Of a stretch of 9,694 bases of DNA, positions 6,065 to 9,694 are shown piece by piece. The translations under genes and the position numbers were made by a program. How positions within the stretch are numbered: position 1 is the first letter of the stretch; every line of letters starts with the position of its first letter. The DNA lies in the NCBI GenBank assembly GCA_028873745.1, contig JAPPNT010000248.1, positions 1 through 9,694 of the forward strand, given 5' to 3'. The stretch is from Chloroflexota bacterium (GTDB lineage: Bacteria; Chloroflexota; Dehalococcoidia; Lucifugimonadales; UBA1127). The notes beneath the pieces are model-generated. The model was not told the origin of the DNA. It did not search any database and saw only the letters and a list, made by a program, of their open reading frames with translations.

Positions 6065-6796
6065 ATGGCTGTTCCTATGTCACTGACTATCGTCACCTGG
6101 AACACCGAGTGGGCGACGCCGCGCTCGCGGAGGACGACGGAGATCCTGCGCCGCATCGACGAGCACGCGCCCGGCGTCGTCTGCCTCACCGAGGCGCACG
6201 AGGGCCTCCTCGCCGCGACGGGCCACACCATCGCCGCGCAGCCCTACTACGGCTACGCGGCCCCGCCCCATCGCCGGAAAGTCCTGCTCTGGTCGCGGGA
6301 ACCGTGGGAGCGAGTGGATGACGTGGGCGCCGCGGCGCTCCCGCCCGGCCGCTACGTCGCCGGCGTCACCCGCACGTCGCTAGGGGAGGTCACCGTCGTC
6401 GGCGTCTGCATCCCGTGGCACGGGTGCCGCACCGAGGCCTACCGCGGCGAGGGCCGCAAGAAGCGCTGGGAAGACCACGAGACCTATCTGCAGCTCTTGC
6501 CGGACATCCTGAAGGCGCTGCCCAACCGCCGCCTCATCGTCATGGGCGACTTCAACCAGGCCATCGGCCCGGGATCACGAGCCCCTCGCCGCCTGCAGGC
6601 CGCCCTGCGCGAAGCCTTCCCGCCGCACAGGGCCATCGTCACCGCCGGCACGGACTTCCGCGAGCGCAAGACCATAGACCACATCGCCCTCAGCGAGGAC
6701 CTCCACGCTGAGACCGTGACCGCCATTAGCCACCTGGACGGTGGCCAGACCCTCTCGGACCACTTCGGCGTAGCCGCCCGCGTTTCACCCCGCTAA
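6065..6796 (+). CDS. Endonuclease/exonuclease/phosphatase-fold protein
   Basis: A metal-dependent phosphoesterase of the DNase I/exonuclease III superfamily, 243 residues, cytoplasmic with no signal peptide. Active-site motifs appear in order: VTWNTEW with N13, LTEAH with the metal-binding E43, IVMGDFNQ with D162 and N164, KTIDHIA with D205 and H206, and LSDHFGV with D232 and H233. The substrate may be DNA, RNA, a phospholipid or a small phosphoester; the sequence does not decide. GGAAGG lies one base before the ATG at 6065 and 13 before an in-frame ATG at 6077, so neither start is ideal; the second would give MSLTIVTWN, a common form for this family. The gene follows the GNAT gene by 10 nt. 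Confidence 0.85.
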   Translation: MAVPMSLTIVTWNTEWATPRSRRTTEILRRIDEHAPGVVCLTEAHEGLLAATGHTIAAQPYYGYAAPPHRRKVLLWSREPWERVDDVGAAALPPGRYVAGVTRTSLGEVTVVGVCIPWHGCRTEAYRGEGRKKRWEDHETYLQLLPDILKALPNRRLIVMGDFNQAIGPGSRAPRRLQAALREAFPPHRAIVTAGTDFRERKTIDHIALSEDLHAETVTAISHLDGGQTLSDHFGVAARVSPR

Positions 6797-6804
6797 CCCC
6801 GACG

Positions 6805-6827
6805 CCGCCAAGGGCACGCCCAGGCGG
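6805..6827 (+). other. Stem-loop between the endonuclease-fold gene and mntA
   Basis: CCGCC, AA, GGGC, AC, GCCC, A, GGCGG form a long stem with a small internal bulge. No T run follows. It could end the upstream transcript or act as a control element, since it sits just upstream of the -10 at 6831. Confidence 0.35.
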
Positions 6828-6836
6828 TGCTATACT
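6828..6836 (+). promoter_or_regulatory. Extended -10 promoter of the mntA-hepT pair
   Basis: TGC followed by TATACT (6831-6836), an extended -10 with 5 of 6 matches. No clear -35. The implied start is about 75 bases before the mntA ATG. Confidence 0.45.
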
Positions 6837-6871
6837 GTAACCTCTGCAATACACCATGACGGCGCGCACCA

Positions 6872-6884
6872 AGCCCATTGGGCT
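6872..6884. promoter_or_regulatory. Possible operator palindrome in the mntA leader
   Basis: AGCCC-ATT-GGGCT, a five-pair inverted repeat between the predicted promoter and the mntA ribosome-binding site. Short enough to be chance. Confidence 0.2.
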
Positions 6885-6916
6885 CAACGCTGCTGGGGCG
6901 CCTGCGGGAGGGAAGC

Positions 6917-7207
6917 ATGACAAGGGATGACGTGCTCGCCGCCTTGGGCGCCCACAAGCAGGTCCTGGCCGAGCGCTTTGGGGTCGTCTCCCTCGCTCTC
7001 TTCGGCTCCTTCGCCCGGGACACTGCCACAGACGCCAGCGACATCGACATCCTCGTGCGGTTCAACGGCCCCGCTACCTCCAGGTCCTACTTCGGCGTCC
7101 AGTTCTACATAGAAGACCTGCTTGGCCGCCGGGTGGATCTCGTGACGGACAAAGCCCTCCGCCCGGAGTTCCGTCCGCATTTGGAGCGTGAGGCACTGCG
7201 TGTCTGA
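6917..7207 (+). CDS. mntA: MntA-type nucleotidyltransferase antitoxin
   Basis: A minimal nucleotidyltransferase of 96 residues. It has the polymerase-beta-like motif GS (30-31), ten residues, then DID (42-44), and a third acidic residue in VDLVT (D74). In MntA/HepT pairs the antitoxin transfers AMP to a tyrosine of the HEPN toxin and so blocks its RNase activity; this is family knowledge, not shown here. The ATG at 6917 has GGGAGGG about five bases upstream; the longer form starting with TTG at 6878 has no site. The gene overlaps hepT by 8 nt. All catalytic acids are present, so the antitoxin looks intact. Confidence 0.88.
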   Translation: MTRDDVLAALGAHKQVLAERFGVVSLALFGSFARDTATDASDIDILVRFNGPATSRSYFGVQFYIEDLLGRRVDLVTDKALRPEFRPHLEREALRV

Positions 7208-7571
7208 AACCGGCAGGGAAACCCCGAACTGGCGTCCATTCCTGGAGGATATGATCGCTTTTGGGGAGCGAGTGTTGGTCTATACGTCGGAGCTGGACCA
7301 AACCGGATTTGTCGCTGACAGACGCACCTATGATGCAGTGCTGCGAAACCTGGAACTGATTGGGGAAGCCGCCACCCATATCCCCGAAGCCGTGCGCGAT
7401 GCGCACCAGGAGATTGACTGGCGAAGCATTATAGGCACGCGTAACCGTATAGCACACGGTTACATGGGAATAGATGACGATGTTGTCTGGGACATTGTGC
7501 AAACCGATGTCCCAGATCTTCTTCCCAAGCTTCGGCGTCTTTTGGAGGCCTCCGCGGAGAATACCCCATGA
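7200..7571 (+). CDS. hepT: HepT-type HEPN toxin (DUF86 family)
   Basis: A small helical HEPN-domain protein of 123 residues, predicted RNase and partner of MntA. The catalytic motif R-x4-H-x-Y is present as RNRIAHGY (R81, H86, Y88); Y88 corresponds to the residue AMPylated in characterised pairs. NLELIGEAA (50-58) is also typical of the family. The GTG at 7200 is chosen because TGAGG lies six bases upstream and the overlap with mntA is only 8 nt; a GTG at 7188 is the alternative. G+C is about 55% over 7261-7500, against about 73% in a sample of the GNAT gene (5701-5760), and codon use is mixed at third positions, which suggests recent acquisition. No frameshift or lost residue is visible, so the toxin should be functional. 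Confidence 0.88.
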   Translation: MSETGRETPNWRPFLEDMIAFGERVLVYTSELDQTGFVADRRTYDAVLRNLELIGEAATHIPEAVRDAHQEIDWRSIIGTRNRIAHGYMGIDDDVVWDIVQTDVPDLLPKLRRLLEASAENTP

Positions 7572-7630
7572 CCACCCGCGCCGAACTGAACGAGCTCAAC
7601 GCCGCAGATCACTCACCCCATTCACCTTGA
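7568..7630 (+). pseudogene. 20-codon remnant overlapping the hepT stop
   Basis: ATG at 7568 overlaps the hepT stop as ATGA and reads MTTRAELNELNAADHSPHSP before a stop inside the type-2 repeat fragment. The opening RAELNELNAADHS resembles the start of OHCU decarboxylases (purine catabolism), whose N-terminus often reads ELNAL and continues with hydrophobic and HSPW segments that are missing here. It may be the 5' end of a gene cut off at the repeat, or an unrelated chance frame. Too short for a confident family call. Confidence 0.25.
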
Positions 7631-7633
7631 GCC
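7621..7633. repeat. Type-2 repeat fragment
   Basis: TTCACCTTGAGCC, the left end of the type-2 unit with one change, without the GTCGAAG half. It precedes a type-1 hairpin, as in the other clusters. Confidence 0.45.
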
Positions 7634-7643
7634 AACTTCCACT

Positions 7644-7671
7644 CGTCATACCGGCGAAAGCCGGTATCCAG
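7644..7671. repeat. Type-1 hairpin repeat
   Basis: CGTCA followed by TACCGGCGAAAGCCGGTA and TCCAG; the core is identical to the 4094 copy. It lies between convergent genes (hepT and the C26 peptidase) and could form the same hairpin in both transcripts. Confidence 0.8.
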
Positions 7672-7692
7672 AGGGGAGGGGCGGCCGCCGGT

Positions 7693-8400
7693 CTAACCCG
7701 TCTCCCGCGTCTCCGCCTGGTACACCAGCGCGCCGAAGAGGTTTTGGAACTGCCGGGGCACCTCCGTCGTGCGCTCCGGGTGGCATTGGACCGCCACCAC
7801 GAACCGGTGGTGCGGGCTCTCCAACCCCTCGACGAGCCCGTCCTCCACCGAGTACGCCGTTGACATGAGCGTTGGCGCGCGGCGGGACTCCGTCAGCCCT
7901 TGGTGGTGCACGCTGTTTACGCGCACCTGCCCCCCCGCGCCGACGATGGCCGCCAGCTTGCTCCCCGGCGTGATCCAGATCCGGTGCTGCACCGACACCA
8001 GCGGGCTGTCGTCTTCCGCCCGGTGCCCGTCGACGTGCTGCAGCAGCGAGCCCCCGCATGCCACGTTCAGCACCTGCAGCCCCCGGCAGATGCCGACGAC
8101 CGGCAGGTCCCGCGACAGCGCCTCCTCCAGCAACGGGAAATCGACAGCGTCCCGGGCCTCGTTCAGCAGCAGCCCCGCGTTGCGGTCCGGCGCCTCGCCG
8201 TAGCGGCTCGGGTGCACGTCCGCGCCGCCCGACAGCAGCAGCCCGTCCATCCGCGCGATGGCGTCCCGCTCGCTCTCGACGTTCTGCGGCGTCACGACCA
8301 CCGTCTCGGCGTCGAACGGCGCCAGCGCGTCGACGTAGGCCGCCGCCGCGCCCATCGTCGACGACGTCACCACGATCACCGGCCTCCGTCCCTCGCTCAT
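7693..8400 (-). CDS. Class C26 gamma-glutamyl hydrolase-like peptidase
   Basis: A class I glutamine-amidotransferase-fold hydrolase of 235 residues, related to PuuD-type gamma-glutamyl-GABA hydrolases. The nucleophile is C105 in GICRGLQVLN, with the catalytic H207 and E209 in VQCHPE. LLLSGGADVHPSRYGE (54-69) and NSVHHQ (162-167) are further family signatures. Such enzymes cleave gamma-glutamyl bonds in the cytoplasm; the substrate here is unknown. The ATG at 8400 has GAGGAG about 11 bases upstream and lies 22 nt after the permease stop, so it is probably the third gene of the ABC exporter operon. None of the usual putrescine-pathway genes is in the window, so a polyamine role is not supported. 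The catalytic triad is complete. Confidence 0.9.
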   Translation of the reverse strand: MSEGRRPVIVVTSSTMGAAAAYVDALAPFDAETVVVTPQNVESERDAIARMDGLLLSGGADVHPSRYGEAPDRNAGLLLNEARDAVDFPLLEEALSRDLPVVGICRGLQVLNVACGGSLLQHVDGHRAEDDSPLVSVQHRIWITPGSKLAAIVGAGGQVRVNSVHHQGLTESRRAPTLMSTAYSVEDGLVEGLESPHHRFVVAVQCHPERTTEVPRQFQNLFGALVYQAETRETG

Positions 8401-8422
8401 GCCCGCGACTGCTCCTCTCGTC

Positions 8423-9193
8423 CTACGTGATGAGCCGGCGGCGCATCAGGTGCGTCGCCAGCAACCAGAAGACCACGATCATCGCCGACAGCGCGACGAA
8501 CGCGTACAGGTGCGTCATGTCCAGCGGCCCCAGTACCAGCCCCCGCATCAGGTGCGCCGACGCCGTCAGCGGCAGCGCCCAGATGATCGGCTGCGCCCAC
8601 TCCGGCAGGCTCGACACCGGGAAAAAGATGCCGCTGACGAAGTACATGGGCACGGCGACGACCGTGAACACGTTGTTCAGCGAGTTGATGCTCGGCACCG
8701 TCGCCGTTGCGCACAGGGCCATGGGGTAGAAGACCAGCCCCACCAGGAAAGCCATCGGCACGGCCAGCACGGCCAGCGGCGACTCGATCAGCCCGAAGCC
8801 GATCGACGCCACCAGCACCGCGATGGCCGTCAGCACGGACCGGCTCGCCCCCCACAGCGTCTCGCCGAGCACCAGGTCCTCCACCTGCATCGGCGTCGCC
8901 AGCATGCTGTCGAACACCCGGTGCATGGAGAGCCGCAGGTACGCGCCGTACGTCCCCTCGAAGAGCGCGTGGAACATGGCGTACCCCGCGATGAGCCCCG
9001 GCATGAGGTAGGCGGCGTAGGAAAGGTCCCCCTCGACCTCGCCCACGAACTGCCCCAGCCCGTACCCGAAGGCGCCCAGGATGATGAGCGGCTCCAGGAA
9101 CACGCCCGCCGCCTCCGTCGTCCAGTTGCGGAGGAAGGCGTCGCGGTGCCGGCGCCACACAGCGGCGGCGTAGAAGGCGTTGGGGGCCTCCAC
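8423..9193 (-). CDS. ABC-2 type permease, NodJ-like
   Basis: The membrane subunit of an ABC exporter, 256 residues with about six membrane segments (roughly 30-46, 60-82, 112-135, 140-165, 175-193 and 228-247). YLMPGLIAGYAM (62-73), the following E-G-TYGAYLRL segment (79-88) and DSMLATPMQVEDLVLGE (95-111) match the NodJ branch of the ABC-2 family, first known for lipo-oligosaccharide export in rhizobia. The GTG at 9193 overlaps the ATPase stop by one base (TAGTG) and has GAGGAGG seven bases upstream, both strong evidence for this start. The cargo is not known; NodJ-like permeases also occur widely in drug and lipid export. Confidence 0.9.
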   Translation of the reverse strand: MEAPNAFYAAAVWRRHRDAFLRNWTTEAAGVFLEPLIILGAFGYGLGQFVGEVEGDLSYAAYLMPGLIAGYAMFHALFEGTYGAYLRLSMHRVFDSMLATPMQVEDLVLGETLWGASRSVLTAIAVLVASIGFGLIESPLAVLAVPMAFLVGLVFYPMALCATATVPSINSLNNVFTVVAVPMYFVSGIFFPVSSLPEWAQPIIWALPLTASAHLMRGLVLGPLDMTHLYAFVALSAMIVVFWLLATHLMRRRLIT

Positions 9194-9694
9194 TAGTCGT
9201 CCTCCTCGAAGCTCCGGCCCGTCAGCCGCAGGAACACGTCCTCCAGGTTGGCCGTCCGGTACAGCACCTGCAGCCCCTCGGACGCCAGCTGCCGCTCCAG
9301 CTCGACGCCGTCCGGGGTGTACGCGAGCAGCGCCGTCCCCGCCCGCTCCACCTGCAGCCCGAGCCCCGCCAGCCGCGCCTGCACCGGCGCGATCTCCCCC
9401 AGCGGCGGCCGCACCTCGACGACCTCGCGCCCGCCCGACTGCCGCACCAGCTCCGCCGGCGGCCCCTCCGCGATGATCTCCCCGTGGTCCATGATGACCA
9501 GTCGCTGGCAGAGGGCCGTCGCCTCCTCCATGTTGTGGGTGGAGAGCACCGTCGTGATCCCCTGCCGCCGTAGCTCCAGCAGCCGCTGCCACACGCGGTG
9601 GCGGCCCAGCGGGTCGAGGCCCGTCGTCGGCTCGTCGAGCACCAGCACCTTTGGTTGGTTGATGAGCGCCCGCGCGATGACCAGCCCCCGCTTA
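9193..9694 (-). CDS. ABC transporter ATPase, NodI-like (5' end beyond window)
   Basis: The nucleotide-binding subunit of the exporter; only the C-terminal 167 residues are visible. The frame is open to the right edge. Seen are the helix after the signature motif (KRGLVIARALINQPK), Walker B VLVLDEPTTGLDP with the catalytic Glu, the D-loop, and the switch histidine in STHNMEEA. After the ATPase core a C-terminal domain of about 90 residues ends in LEDVFLRLTGRSFEEDD; LEDVF(L)xLTG is the common end of exporter-type ATPases of the CcmA/NodI group. Walker A and the signature motif itself lie outside the window. It is translationally coupled to the permease gene. Confidence 0.9.
   Translation of the reverse strand, partial: KRGLVIARALINQPKVLVLDEPTTGLDPLGRHRVWQRLLELRRQGITTVLSTHNMEEATALCQRLVIMDHGEIIAEGPPAELVRQSGGREVVEVRPPLGEIAPVQARLAGLGLQVERAGTALLAYTPDGVELERQLASEGLQVLYRTANLEDVFLRLTGRSFEEDD

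Noticed and set aside
6856..6930. 24-codon plus-strand frame in the mntA leader
   Set aside because: No ribosome-binding site and no recognisable sequence; it overlaps the mntA start, and regulatory use cannot be supported.
4002..7671. Repeat units as a CRISPR array
   Set aside because: The units are kilobases apart, vary in sequence and have no regular spacers or cas genes.
8399..9196. 265-codon plus-strand reading frame opposite the permease
   Set aside because: Composition is Arg/His/Gln-rich with no motif; the opposite strand encodes a clear ABC-2 permease.

Overview
The window is high-GC bacterial chromosome and looks like core genome rather than phage or plasmid. The most likely source is a Chloroflexota, Dehalococcoidia-like lineage; this is inference. 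The reasons are a DnaB-DnaD-DnaI/DnaC-type replication set in a very GC-rich genome, rplI next to dnaB, B-box zinc-finger membrane proteins, and many short dispersed repeats of two kinds: a TACCGGC-GAAA-GCCGGTA hairpin and a CCCTGAGCTTGTCGAAGGG unit. I see no tRNA, rRNA, CRISPR array, integrase or transposase.

Left part, minus strand (1-3905). rplI (ribosomal protein L9 with a long acidic tail) is followed by an intrinsic terminator, a new promoter, and then dnaB (replicative helicase), a DnaD-domain protein and an AAA+ helicase loader that runs off the left edge. The last three genes overlap and should be translationally coupled. Together they would load the replicative helicase. The loader carries a second P-loop domain in tandem, which is the most unusual feature here, and the DnaD gene has a genome repeat embedded in frame in its linker.

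Middle, minus strand (3960-5392). plsY (glycerol-3-phosphate acyltransferase, first step of phospholipid synthesis) has a good promoter and is followed 30 nt later by a small zinc-finger membrane protein. A repeat cluster and a probable terminator separate this operon from rplI.

Middle, plus strand (5540-7571). A GNAT acetyltransferase and an endonuclease/exonuclease/phosphatase-fold protein form a two-gene operon, followed by an MntA/HepT (nucleotidyltransferase/HEPN) toxin-antitoxin pair of clearly lower G+C. A tiny leftover reading frame and another repeat cluster lie after it.

Right part, minus strand (7693-9694). The ATPase (5' end beyond the window) and permease of a NodIJ-like ABC-2 exporter are followed by a class C26 glutamine-amidotransferase-fold peptidase, closely spaced as one operon.

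No intergenic gap exceeds 300 bases. The longest are 3906-4128, filled by promoter, terminator and repeats, and 5335-5583, filled by the plsY promoter, repeats and the GNAT promoter.
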